From: Diabrotica undecimpunctata
Lineage: Eukaryota; Arthropoda; Insecta; Coleoptera; Chrysomelidae
Direction: 5' to 3'
DNA: 64,000 nt
Assembly: GCF_040954645.1 (NCBI RefSeq)
Contig: NC_092803.1
Location: 80,080,263-80,144,262, forward strand
The notes beneath the pieces are model-generated. The model did not search any database. It worked only from the letters and a program-made list of their open reading frames with translations, and was not told where the DNA came from. This document shows, piece by piece, positions 36,120 through 50,100 of the stretch. Each line of letters starts with the position of its first letter. The stretch's first letter is position 1. The position numbers were made by a program, and so were the translations under genes.

Positions 36120-37100
36120 AGTTTCCCTGTTATCGGATCCAACACTAATCAGAATAAATAAGAACTAAAGATTGAGCCCTGATGCAATCCCACATTAACA
36201 TGAAATTTATCAGTATCGCCCACACCTATAGTTATTACAACTCATACACGTCTCTTACAATATTTACATACTCACCGGGAACTCTTTTCTTATTGAGCGG
36301 CCACTACAAAATCTTTCGAGGAACTTTATCATATTTTATGTTCTTGTATTTTCCATCAGCTGCCGTATAATGAAAATTGCATCTGCTGTTGATCTTCCTT
36401 CTGATATGATGTTCGGATATTTTGGTTTCTTTACGCAAAAGACTTGCATCTTTGTGCATTGTTGTGCATATCCCTTGGTTTTCCCAAATAGATACTAATA
36501 TACTGCCAATTTGTTTTTATAGTGTTTGTCCCACTTGTTAAACTATTTTAGACAAATCTATTAGCCAACTTGTTCCTGACTCTCCTAAAGCTGTCCACAT
36601 TTCCCCAGGACATCATTTGGTCCAACTACTTTACCTTTATTTTCTTTTAAATGCTTGAACAACTTCTCGATTGTTATTTTGATAACTATTGCTTTTACTA
36701 TATCCATTAGCCCAATTGTTTTTCTGTCAATTTTTTTTTAATTAAATGCCAAATTACTTTTCTATCGATTTTTGATATTCTCTTTGTGAATTAGTATTTT
36801 ATTTGTTTTATCTCAGATACCTCTAATCTTATTAAAATCTTCTGCTTTATTTGCTCTATGTTTAGCTATTATATATAGGTATTATCTTTAATTAACCTTT
36901 CCTACCATTAATTCGTAATTTCCTACCATTAAGTCGATTGTATTCTGCTTAAGTTTTTGCTACTTCTACTTTGGCTTTCTTTTTGGCCACCTTCTAGTTT
37001 TGAAGTTCCGTGTCCGAACTATTTTCTTGCCAATATTTATATAGTCTTCCCCTCTTTTATATTTTTCTTGAACCTGATTTGACCACCACCATATATCTTT
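36120..37100 (-). pseudogene. RTE-like LINE: linker and early RT domain, decayed
   Basis: From 37100 on the minus strand one reads WWWSNQVQEKYKRGEDY, KAEDFNKIRGI, then CPGEMWTALGESGTSWLIDL near 36590, SILVSIWENQG, EGRSTADAIFIIRQLME near 36380, YDKVPRKIL, KKRVPGEYVNIVRDVYE, and GVGDTDKFHVNVGLHQGS at 36210-36150. This follows the order of the RTE linker, RT fingers, motif A and motif B. Motif C is missing. Stops and frame changes are common. The KVPR-GLHQGS blocks separate it from the TRDALF group next door. Confidence 0.75.
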
Positions 37101-38695
37101 ATTCTTAAACTTTGTAAATAGAATTTAAAAATTATTTTTTTCATAAAAAAATAATCAATTTTTTGTCAACTAAATAAATATTTTATATAATAATAAACAC
37201 CTTTTACCACATTCTATGCTCATTTAGTGATTTACTGTTCAAATCAATAATAATGGCAGACGAGTTTCATTGTGTGAGATATTTTGAAATGATTGAAAAT
37301 ATTACAAATAATATTAATATCAAAAAAAAAGCTTTTGTGTCACCAAGTACCTATGTTTCTGGATTTTTGTGAAAGTTTCTTGAGTTGGAACAATGGTGGC
37401 CGTCCATTGTCCAATAGCAAGAGTCTAAAAAAATATGAGTTTGTCATAATAATTTAGTAGTTTTCGAATTTAATAGATTTTATCCACACATTTAATATCG
37501 AACAGCGTACAAAAATTATTAAAGAATCTAGGATCATACTAGGTGGTACAAGAGGTTCCTCCCATGTATATCTGATCATAGAATCGTTTTTAAACTGAAT
37601 TTAGAAAAAGGTGTGTACGTCATTTTTTATGGTTATGTCATTTGATCATCATAAAACTATAAACGTAGCCACACATTCGTTTATTTATTTTTTATGGTTC
37701 ATAAAGAAAAAAGTTGATGAGAGGCAAACTTTAGACGAAATAAATTATAAATACAAGGAACCATCAGTACAGTGATCAGTAATTTTATTTCTTACAAAAT
37801 AACTGGATGAATTAAGACAATATAATGTAAGTATATTTTATTAATTGATCTTGGTAGCCATATACTAACTGTCAATTTTAGAAAATTTCATAATATTGCT
37901 TACTATTTACACGACAGTAATTAATTTTTATGTGACATTTATAAGAAGGAACAGTAGAAAAATTTAGATAAAAAAGATTGATTTTATTAAATCTTTTTTA
38001 TATTACATTTTTGAAGCTTTTCTAAAATCGAAATATTCTTTTTGTGCTTAGGTTTTTTTGGCGCTGACAATCTTGTTTACATTCAATCTGAATTTTAAAT
38101 ACGTATTAAAAAAGGTTTTAATATACAATTCAGTTATTCAAATATTTGACATTATATTCGTAAAGGTTTCGAAAGCGAAACTATATCTGCCAGATTGGAT
38201 TCACGAAAAGAGGATTACGAAGAAATGATTTATTTTTATGCATGGTTTAGTCGCTTTTCTGACAAATATCAAAAACGTACCTTTATCGTATTTAAATACT
38301 AAACAAAATTTATTTAAATGTAAATAAATAAAAAAAAATTCCTTACGGAACGGTTAAGAGAAGATTGCGTCAAGCAGCTTACAAACATAAATACAATTCG
38401 ATACAATAATTCGAGAAAAATAAAACAAAATGTTGCTGGAACAAAATCAAAAATTAACTTAAAAAATTATTACTCAATATTTTTTTCTACAAAAAATACA
38501 CGACTTGGACAATTACACAAAAAGACTTACTTATGATGGTTAAATACCAAAATGATTATGTAAAGGTAACCAACAAACGAACTAAATTTTTTATGATCAA
38601 ATACAATGTAATATAAAAAGTCTTTAACCATGAGTAACCATACTATTTACCTCTTGGTATAATAATCGCTTTTGCTATACTATAGTACCACAATT
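37101..38695. other. No gene recognised
   Basis: Very AT-rich; no supported feature. Confidence 0.4.
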
Positions 38696-40969
38696 GAGGC
38701 CATCCCGGAAAAAAGGCCATAAGCCTATGGGCCGTTTTTCCGCAGATCGTTTAAATCGATCCGCCATGATGTAAAGTTCATTTCGGCCAAGTTTGGCAAC
38801 AATGTCTCAAACCTGTGTCATTCGATAAACAACACATTTAACTACCATTTTAACAAAGTTGTATTCGCATCCGTTGTTCGTTTGCTTGTCGCTAACGTAA
38901 GTGTGTCTATTGAGCTTTAAAAATGGATTCTCACGAAGAGGTAGTTAGACAAAAACTGACAAGATGTAAGAAGATTAATGTGACCCGAGAAAAAAGAAAA
39001 GTTAAAAGGCAATCAGGTAAAATATACGTCACCTCGGCAGGTCGCGATGTTGCAGCTAAGTCATTTCAGTTAATTATAAAATGCTGCCTGGACAAATGTT
39101 TTACCCGTTTAAGTGTCGATGATCAAAAACATTTATTTCAAAACTTTTATTTACAAGGAAAGCCTCAACAGGACTCTTTGTTGGCTCAGTGTATGAAAAA
39201 ACTTAATGTGGACCGTAAACGACTCAAGAATAATCCACAAGTTTTATGAGCGTATGTTGTCGTGTCTCAGAAGGGCGACAGAATAAAAACATGTCGGACC
39301 ATGATTAAAATACTTTTTCACGTATCTGTGAAGCGCATTCGTGTAGAACAAAAGAAGGTAATTGAGAAGAATTCATTTATAGAAAAGCGAGGGACACATG
39401 CCAACAGACCCCATACATTGGCTCCCAACATTCATGATTTGCTTATAGAGCATTTGGAAACTATTCCGTTTAAGACAAGTCATTATCCGAACTAAAATAC
39501 ACAAATCCGAACTAAAATATTTTGAGAATCCTGAATTAAATATTAAAAAGCTGTATGAGCTTTTTGTACCATACTTAAAAGAAAAAACATGCACAAATAA
39601 AATAAAACATAAGACATACTTTCAGTATTTTAAGTCACTGCGTTCATACAGTTTCAACAATCCCAAAACAGACGTATGTGATTTCTGCACAGAATGTAAA
39701 GAAAAACTATCTATTAATCCTAACGATGCCTGTGCAATTTCCTATCGCCTTCACAAGAAAGTAAAGAGACATATGCAATGAGAAGGAATCTGATAGAAAG
39801 AAGTAAAACTGACAGTAGTTGCCTTGTTATTGAATTTGACTATGGACAAAATCTACCAGTTCCGAAACTCAATGTAACAGTGCAGTTTTATAAACGTCTA
39901 CTTTGGTGTTATCTCTTTAATATACATATTCACAATGATGGGTCGTCTTTTATATATACATTTATGGAAGGACAAGGAAATAAAGGCGCCGATTCTATTA
40001 TTTTATTCGTCTATGATTGCGTGTGCAAAAAAAATTAATGGCGATGTCACTGAAATCGTATTTTTGTTGGATGCGTGCGGTGGACAAGAACATTTCAATG
40101 GTAAAATTTGGAATGTGGCTAGCACACAAGTTAAACGTCAATATTTGACATATATTTCTGGTTCGTGGCCATTCCTTTAACCAGTGCGATCGCAATTTTG
40201 GGCTGGTAAAGTCATCTTTAAAAAAGAAGGAATACATAGGAACGGCAAAGCCATATTTGGAAGCAATAGTGCATTGTCGGAAAAATCCATCTCCTTTTAA
40301 TGTTGTCATGGACAGAACGCTAATCAAAAATTGGACTGAAAATTTGAAGGGACTCTTTCTAAATAAGCCAAAAACAAAGGGACTTGTTTTCAGAATTCAA
40401 CAGTATGTATAAATTAAATACAAAAAAGACGGAATACTGACTTGTTCTCAAACATACATGGACCATTACATACCATTCACAATTTGGACAGGGAGAAACA
40501 TAAACACAAACATTTCTCTTCAAACTGTCCCGGTGCTTAGAATAAAGCCAGCGAAGGAAAAAGACGTGAAAGATCTATTTTCGTTTTTATCCGAAGAAGA
40601 TAAACAATGGATATGCTAGATACTAGAAAAAGTTTCTGTATAACTTTCTTGGTATAATAACTTGTTTTAATGGTTATTTTTTACGTCATTTGCCAAATAA
40701 AGATTTTCTTAAACTTATTTTATACTTTCACAAATGATCTGTGGAAAAAGGGCCCATGACAAGCTAATGTAAAAAAAATATATTTACATAAAAATGTGTC
40801 TATATCTATGAAACATCTTATTGTAACTTTAGTTTAAATACAATACTTTTATTTTAGCTTTCAATAAAGTTCAAAGTTTTAATCTTTGTTTTCAAAATAC
40901 TTATTAAATTTTCAATTGCGTCTCAAAAGCGTAATTTGGCATATGGGCCCTTTTTCCGGGGATGGCCTC
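38696..40969 (+). mobile_element. Inverted-repeat DNA transposon of an unassigned DDE-like superfamily
   Basis: The ends are GAGGCCATCCC-GGAAAAA at 38696 and its inverse TTTTTCCGGGGATGGCCTC ending at 40969, continuing inward as GGCC-ATA. Both are bordered by AATT (38692-38695, 40970-40973), which may be a 4-bp target duplication. Because AATT is palindromic it could also be part of a longer ACAATT-type terminal repeat. One plus-strand gene fills the 2.27 kb. A relic of the same protein family is at 20115-21080 on the other strand. Confidence 0.8.
38923..40619 (+). pseudogene. DDE-like transposase candidate of the 38.7-kb element, lightly broken
   Basis: ATG 38923 opens a 108-codon basic leader, then a stop. 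Reading resumes through RIKTCRTMIKILF, EKRGTHANRPHTL, HLETIPFKTSHY, ELNIKKLYELFVPYLKE and DVCDFCTECKEKL. Next comes VIEFDYGQNLPVPKL (39820), EIVFLLDACGGQEHFNGKIW (40050), and after a frame change near 40130 VRGHSFNQCDRNFGLVKSS (40160-40215). The D residues in FDY, LLDACGG and QCDRN are plausible as a catalytic triad; the family is common in insect genomes as uncharacterised proteins (I recall a DUF7869 label, unchecked). The stop near 39495 results from a repeated CCGAACTAAAAT word (39487, 39507). It ends at TAG 40617-40619. Confidence 0.7.
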
Positions 40970-40973
40970 AATT

Positions 40974-41410
40974 GTAACGAGAGAATCATAGTTTCAATGT
41001 AGACCTTTGGTGGTCTGTAAGGAAAGAAAATCGACAGGTTAAAGGCGTGCAGTTATTATTAAAAAAATAATCAGGAGTTTGGAATGAATTTATTGTCATA
41101 AAAATTTTTTTCTTCTTTTTTGATGCCTTAGATGAAGAGAACAAAATCTTTGTTAAATATGTTTTTTTGGGAAAAACTCTTTCTGTTTAAATTAACAACC
41201 TTATGACTGATTCAAGGATTAAATTTAATTACTATTGTCAAATGAGATTTAATGACATAGAATTAAAACAAGGGTCGTCTAGTAACTTTTAGTATAGGTT
41301 AAACTAAATTACTTAAAGAATTCTTGGTACGAAACAGTACTAGTAATAAATGGTTTAATTTACCTGAATATTTTTTATTTCCAGAAAATATAAAAAAAGG
41401 CCAAATAAAC
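40974..41410. other. No gene recognised
   Basis: AT-rich flank of the preceding element. Confidence 0.4.
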
Positions 41411-42115
41411 ACTTAAAATAATCTAATTTGACTTATCTATATCATCCTCAGATTCATCAGTAATATCTTCGCCTGGATCAACAACAACTGATTCCATAAT
41501 AATGTCAAGATTCCCCATATTCTAATTTTCTTTTACTACATGCTTGATACATTTTATCCACGACTTAGAGGTCACCTTCCTAACGACACTGTTTTCATCA
41601 TTTAATTTGAAAGTAACATTGTTCCTTGTTACTTAAATTTTTATTTGAGCCCATATAAATTCTATGGCGGCCATCGAACTGCAATAATTGCGCCTCGTTC
41701 TCGCGGCCAATGTATATAATAAATATTTAGTGATTGGTAACTGTTCTATACGTCGGCAGTGATATGGAGTGTTATCCATAACAATAACAGATCCTGGTTC
41801 GATTTTTAACAGAATATCTGAAAACCATTTTACATAATGATCTGCATCCACTTACCCAGACGCTACCAATATGGCTAATAATAAGCAGTTTCAAAATTTT
41901 ATTTGTTTCTCTACTCTTGTCTCAACCTTCAAATAATTATTATCGTTTGTTTTAATTACTCTGTACACACTAGCTTCTGACACTTTTGTCAAAATACTAC
42001 ATACCGTAACTAGATCGCTTACATTAATATTTTGTTTTCTGGATCAATGTTCTTTAAACACATTTCAGATCCTAGTTATTTTTCGCGTGTTAAATTGTGA
42101 TGTTTCTTTTTCATA
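41411..42115 (-). pseudogene. Tc1/IS630-type transposase relic with internal deletion
   Basis: From 42115 on the minus strand: LTKVSEASVYRVIK (helix-turn-helix), then VDADHYVKWFSDILLKIEPG, SVIVMDNTPYHCRRIEQLPI (second catalytic aspartate in VMDN-PYH), a jump, AAIEFIWAQIKI with the third acidic residue (E), and an acidic tail ending near 41420. The stretch normally between DN-PYH and the E block is shortened. The N-terminal DNA-binding part is incomplete. Confidence 0.72.
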
Positions 42116-43551
42116 CAAGGTTCACTTTTACTACTGTCAGTCCGATTTATTATTTTTCACCAAATTGAATTAAAATAAATTATTCACATTTCACAAAAAA
42201 TAAATATAAACGCGCCTTCCGCTAATAACACTACAAACAATTCTGTTCTCTGCTTTATAAAACTCGTATCAGTGAGCTTATGAAACTAACCTAAAGATAC
42301 CATACAATACAAGAACTACCCGGACAATGACGTTGTTTACAATTACATCGCCTTAATCTGACACCAAATTGTTGATCTCAGACATTATCTCCCGTCGTGG
42401 AAAGATATAATCTACAACACTGCAGATAACTTCAAGTTGATTCATACACGCTAACAATGTTACATTTTTCCTAGAACCCAAATATTTGACAAAACATTTG
42501 AATAGTTTCAAAATAGACCAGTCAAATTATTGAAATGTGTTTCATATAAAATGAGATCTTTTCTACCTGCACGTATATTTAGTTTTTAAGAGATTAAACA
42601 AATTCTGCAGTAATTTACTAATTTGTTTATTAACTAATAATTCAATTTTGTCCTTATCTAGGACCAAAAATATTTTTTTTAAATGGTAAACTACCAATTT
42701 TACTGGCCTATAAAAAACCACTAAAACATAAGTCAATCGCTACAGTTGTGTTAGGATGGGTCAAGGGAGATAATATAAAACAAAATCGTATATGTGTCAA
42801 ATTAAAATGCTTAATTACAGTTAAATAATAAGGTGAGTGAGTAAAGATAAAACACATATATTATAAACAGTTAACTAATTGAACAAAATAGTCTATGATA
42901 AATTGTGACAAATAGCAAGTCTACGACAATAAGAATTAAGAAAAGCTCTTAATTTCTTTGTATAACAACCGCTTTCACTAGCTGACTGTTAAATAAATTA
43001 ATAGTATAAAACAATGAAATGGTTTTGCATAAACAATAATATAAAAATAATACTAACAATAATATAAAAAATATATATGTAGATAAATCAGTAAAATTTA
43101 ATTTTCAATCCACAAATTATCAATAAAGTTAAATTATCACAATCAAAGAAAATCGCTAAGAAAATGTAAAAACACAATTCAAAGTTTATAATTTTAAAAT
43201 AAACTTAAAATGTTTCTCAAAAAATTATTTGTTCAAAAACGACACAAAATATTAAAAATAGAAACAAACAAACGGTTGTAGTTATGGCTTCCAAACTAAC
43301 AGTAATTTTATGCAAGTAGACAGTAATACTTATATAACGTAGTAACAAACAATATTATAACTTTTTAACCAAAAGTATGTAACCAAACCTGAATTCACCA
43401 CTGTAGCCTTGTGCCGCGTAAACTATTAGAGCCTGTGTCTGTTCGTTGGTCAAAAGCAAGATAAGACCTTGTTAAAGGTGTCATTTCTAACTCAACGAAC
43501 AAACTGCTGAACATGACGTAAGAAATATTTTTGATCAAAAACAAAGCCTGG
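42116..43551. other. No gene recognised
   Basis: Very AT-rich, without supported features. Confidence 0.4.
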
Positions 43552-43885
43552 TTCTTCTTCTTCAAGTGCCCTCTCCGCTACGGAGTTTGGCAATCATCAT
43601 TGCTATTCGTATCTTTGAAGCTGTTGCTCTAAATAATTGGTTAGATGTGCACTGGAACCAGTCTCTTAAATTGCGGAGCCAAGATATACGTCGTCTCCCC
43701 ACGCTTCGTTTGCCCTGAATCTTTCCTTGAATAATTAACTGGAGCAATCGGTACTTTTTTCCTCTCATCACGTGACCAAAATATTCCAACTTTCTTTTCT
43801 TGATGGTGATCAACAGATTCCGTTCTTTGTTCATTCTTCGAAGAACTTCACTATTTGTTACTTTGTCTGTCCAAGGTTATGTATC
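43552..43885 (-). pseudogene. LINE C-terminal tail
   Basis: Minus strand: WTDKVTNSEVLRRMNKERNL, KKRKLEYFGHVMRGKKYRLL, QLIIQGKIQGKRSVGRRRIS, WLRNLRDWFQ, NQLFRATASKIRIAMMIAKL, ending at a TTC run (43554-43565). It is another 5'-truncated member of the 15.6-kb LINE group, with the reading frame intact over 90 codons. Confidence 0.85.
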
Positions 43886-45559
<1,674 letters not shown>

Positions 45560-46020
45560 ATTATACACCAGTAACCATATAAGAAAGATACTTAAGAGTA
45601 TTATTTAAAGAAAAGGAAAACACAATAATTAACACAACAATGTACCTGAATTAAGACACGAAATAGAAAACAATCGACAGGAGGTTCAGATAGTCAAATT
45701 CGTTTAGAAATAGATAGTCACCGCGACAAGATGGACTAACTACTAAGCTCCTGAAATATGGAGAAGAAAGTATAACCTTGAAGATGACAAAATTTTTCCA
45801 AAAAAATAATATTACAATGTAAAATACCTGACGTTTGGAAAAATGGCATAATGAAACCTATGCTTAAAAAAATCAAGACGACACCAACAACTATATGAGT
45901 ATAAACATGCTAAACACCGCACTGAAGCTTATTAAAAAAGTCTTACCAAACAAATAGGATCAATAAATTGATAATATTATCAGACAAACAACAGGATTTT
46001 AAATTAGGAAGATGGAGGAC
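45560..46020 (+). pseudogene. RTE-like LINE fragment (RT fingers region)
   Basis: The plus strand reads GLTTKLLKYGEESITLKMTK, then FFQK, IPDVWKNGIMKPMLKKI, SINMLNTALKLIKKV and IIRQTTGF, the stretch just before RT motif A in RTE-like LINEs. Stops and frame changes are present. Confidence 0.65.
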
Positions 46021-46809
46021 ATATCCGGGAATTCAAAGGCGCCAAATATATAAAATATTTTTCAAAATGAGTCTTGGACGAAAAAGTTTTAATTAAATAA
46101 TAACGATAATATTTTAAAATGTGACACAATTGTTAATTAACTTCAATATAAATAAGCTTTCATGTAGCAGTCGGGACAAACAATAACATAACCCAATTAA
46201 ATTTGATTTCTTAAACAAGGAAAGTGAGTCTCTTTACTTGTTTAATGTGGCCTCTCAAAATAGCATTTCCCGTCTAACAATATTTTTGCTCCCACAACCT
46301 TTACATTCCCTTTTCTATCTCTTTGCTCGATGGTTGAACGTCCATACGAAGGGGGAAAACTTCCATGATCAATGAACACCTTATCATTTATAACTTATAG
46401 ACTATATGCATGTGCTATAAGTTGTAAGCTATGACAGTGTCGTAATAAATGACTGTGTTGTGTAAACCCTTCAATGATATTAAGATTTTATTTTTACCAA
46501 TATTGTTACATGTATACTATTTAAGTAATAAATAAAAATGTGTTCATTGATAATGGTGATTCCCGAAACGTTAAAACAGCAATAAAGTGTTTTATTACTC
46601 CCAGGCCGTCAATCAAAGGAAATTCAGACAAAAATATTTAAAGCTCACGTTCAGGAAATTACAAATATATTGACGACAAAAAATTACAACTAATGCAAAA
46701 TAATGTTATTTATTTTCAAAACCTTAACATAAACCATTTTAAACTAAAATGGTAAAAAAGTACAATTTTGTATGTAAAATGTTAAGTCAATGAATGGATC
46801 TAAAACTAG
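46021..46809. other. Left flank of the LTR element; one weak hammerhead-like motif
   Basis: At 46547-46572 the order TTGATAA, extra T, short GG/CC helix II, GAAACGTT repeats the Penelope-type hammerhead layout, but the inner helix I does not pair. It is probably a Penelope remnant. Nothing else is recognised. Confidence 0.35.
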
Positions 46810-47122
46810 TGTTACGATAAATATACTGGCCTAACTTTTATGACTAATTACTCTGTTTTATTGTAGAAATTTCGGTGGAAGTCTAGATTCAAATTATGGT
46901 GAATTCTCCAACTTGATGTTCTCGACTATTCCAGTATATCAGGATTTCGTATATAAATACAACATTTTTATATGGAGAGACAGTTAATTCTCAAGACCCC
47001 GCGCTCGCGAATTTGTTACGTACGAATATAATAAATTATTGTCAGATAAGTTAATATAAATAAAGAAATAAATTAAATCCGTAAGTGTTATAAATATTGA
47101 ACCTTTTAATAAATTCACAACA
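46810..47122 (+). repeat. 5' LTR
   Basis: Begins TGTTACG, ends CACAACA. TATATAAAT at 46950-46958 is a likely TATA box and AATAAA at 47059-47064 a likely polyadenylation signal, so the R region probably lies between. A short GC-rich word, CCCGCGCTCGCGAA, follows the TATA box at about 46998. Confidence 0.97.
46950..46958 (+). promoter_or_regulatory. Putative TATA box of the LTR promoter
   Basis: TATATAAAT, about 110 bases before the AATAAA signal in the same LTR. No start-site data are available. Confidence 0.55.
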
Positions 47123-47124
47123 AA

Positions 47125-47142
47125 TGGTGTCAGAAGTGGGAT
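47125..47142 (+). promoter_or_regulatory. Primer-binding site, probably tRNA-Leu
   Basis: TGGTGTCAGAAGTGGGAT starts two bases after the LTR. TGG pairs with the tRNA CCA end, and the rest is complementary to the acceptor end I recall for insect leucine tRNAs. Confidence 0.75.
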
Positions 47143-47199
47143 CGAACATAAATTAGACTTATAATAATAATACAAGTGAATATAAAATAAATTGTGAAA

Positions 47200-50100
47200 A
47201 TGACGACGATTTATGAGCTGACAGTGACTACTTTAAGAAGACATCTAGAAGACAGAGAATTAGCTTCTACCGGAAAAAAGGCTGAGTTAGTCCAACGACT
47301 AAAGAACGCTTTGCTAGAAGAAGGACTAGATCCAGAGACTTATATATTTGAAGACAAACATGATGCTGTCATCTCGTCGATTTCGAAATTAGAGAACAAA
47401 GTTTCTGGCGATATTTCGAAAGTTTCCGGCGACATCGCTTCTTTAGAAAGCAAAGTCACTTCTGAGATGTCTGCCCTGGACGATAGAATATCTTCGTTAA
47501 AAAACCAAGTTGCTGCCGATATGTTAGCCTTCGAAGAAAAGATTAAAGAGATGGAAAGGAAGATGGAAGAAACAGGGACAGCAGAGAGAGGTAACAATCC
47601 GATTACAGTGGAGATAAAAGAAGACGAGACGAAATTTAAGTTGGAGACACGGCCGAAATTTGAAGGAAGTGGAGGTTCTATTCATGTTAAAGTCCCAACT
47701 TTCGACGGAAAATCATCATGGAACAACTACATGAAACAGTTCGAATCAGCCGCAAGAGCAAATGGATGGTCTGAAAAAGAAAAGGCGGTAAACCTGACTA
47801 TCGCTCTTCGAGGAGATGCCTTAGATGTGCTTCAGACCATAGCAGTAGAGGAGACCGATGATTTCGAACAACTGAAGAAGAGGTTAAATATGCGATATGG
47901 CCACGAACATTTGGAGCATGTATATCAGTCGCAGCTTAAAAATCGTAGACAGAAGAAAGATGAGGCTCTTCAAGAATATGAGGTAGATATTGCCAGACTA
48001 GTACGATATGCTTATCCAACAGCTCCCGAAGACATGATGGAAAAATTGGCCGTTCAAACGTTTATTGATGGTCTTCGTGATCATGAAATGCAGAGAACAC
48101 TACGATTAGCTCGTCACAAGACGCTGGTTGATGTCTTATCCGCCGCCCTCGAATACGAGTCAGCTACGCAGGCCTCTGGTGGGTACAGTAAAGTTAGGAC
48201 TGTAGAAGAGGAAGGAGATGAAGATAAACTTGACCAGCTCGTTAACATGATGAAAAGCATGACATGCAAGAAAAAGAAGACCATAAAATCAAGAAACTCA
48301 CCATCAGGAAAACCAGAACGAGTCAACCTTAGGGAGGCAGCTTCGACCCGGAACTCTTCCAAAGACCCTCTCATACTAATAGCTTCTTTGAAATGTCGTG
48401 AAGATAGTGTATATGTAGATGGAGACATAAATGGTAAAAAGCATACGTTGTTGGTGGATACCGGAGCGACCAGAACCATTATACGCCCGACAGTTATAAA
48501 CAGCCGAAAGAAACTGTTACCAACGAGGTTGCGACTTCGGACCGCTACAGGTGAAAATGCCAACATTCATGGAGAAATCCAGGTACAATTGGGAATTGGA
48601 GCAGAAAAGTTCGTCCATACTGTTATAGTTGCTGACATCGAAGAGGATGTTATATTAGGAATGGACGTAATGAATATGCATGGATTCCAATTGGATTTTA
48701 AGAATAAGGTAATCAAAGTTGGCAACGAGGAGGTATTTCTCCATCCACATAATGATAACACTGTGCAAGCAGCCATTACAGAAGATACAGTCGTGCCTGC
48801 GAGAAGCGAAACGATCATAGTAGCGCGGCTACAGGGATTTGTGGACGAAGGGAGACCTGTTATGATGGAGCCTTGGAACCACGACGACGAGGTTGGCCGT
48901 GGAATCATAATTGGAAAGGAATTGGTGACTTCGGCTAAGGAAATTCCTGTGAGACTTATCAATGTCAACGACTACCCAGTGACCATAAAGAAAGAGACAA
49001 AAGTAGGAACTTGTGTACCTGTGACATCCATAATCCGTCAGGCGACAACATCTGATAATTCCAACGATAAATTCGACCAAATGGTTGCAGTTGCAGGACA
49101 GTCTCTAAATCAGATGGAGAAAAGAAAATTAAGGGAATTTCTGCGGCAGTATCGTGATATTTTCGTACCGAAAGGAGGAAAGACGGGAAGAACTACCGTT
49201 GTTAAGCATAAAATTGATACTGGTAATGCTAAGCCAATTCGTCAAACAGCTCGACGATTACCACAGGCGAAGAGAGAGGAAGCTGAAACGATTGTTCAGG
49301 AAATGAAGAAAGACGGGGTGATAGAACCTTCTACGAGTCCATGGGTCTCTCCGGTGGTCCTGGTTAAGAAGAAAGACGGAACGACGAGGTTCTGTGTGGA
49401 TTACCGTTTGCTGAACAACGTTACCAAGAAAGATAGTTATCCTCTGCCTCGGATCGATGACACATTGGACACATTGGCTGGAAGTAAATTGTTTTCTACT
49501 TTAGATTTGAAGTCTGGATACTGGCAGGTAGAAATGGACCCAGTCGATAAAGAAAAGACAGCCTTCACCACAGGATCTGGATTGTGGCAATTCAACGTTA
49601 TGCCATTTGGACTTTGTAATGCTCCTGCGACATTTGAGAGGCTTATGGAAAATGTGTTGAGAGGGTTATCTTGGAAAACATGCCTGGTTTATTTAGATGA
49701 CATAATCGTCTTGGGGGAGACATTCGAAGATCATTTGAGGAATTTAGAAAACGTTTTTAATCGACTTAAAGCTGCCCAATTGATGCTAAACCCCAAGAAG
49801 TGCCAGCTATTTCAAGGTAAAGTCAATTATCTGGGTCATATAGTCAGTAAAGAAGGAGTGGCCGTGGATAAAGGAAAAATCGATTCCATTAAGGAATGGC
49901 CAAAACCAACTGACAAACATCAAGTGAGAAGTTTTCTTGGACTATGTACTTACTACCGGAGGTTTATTAAGAAGTTTGCAGATATCGCTAAGCCATTAAC
50001 GCGACTTACGGAGGAAGCAAGAGATTACCGCTGGGATACAGACTGCCAAAATGCCTTTGAGACCTTGAAAAAGCATTTAATAACAGCACCAATTTTAGGG

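Noticed and set aside
46540..46580. Hammerhead motif listed as a separate RNA feature
   Set aside because: Core order fits, but helix II has only two pairs and helix I mispairs next to the core, so it is mentioned only in the flank entry.
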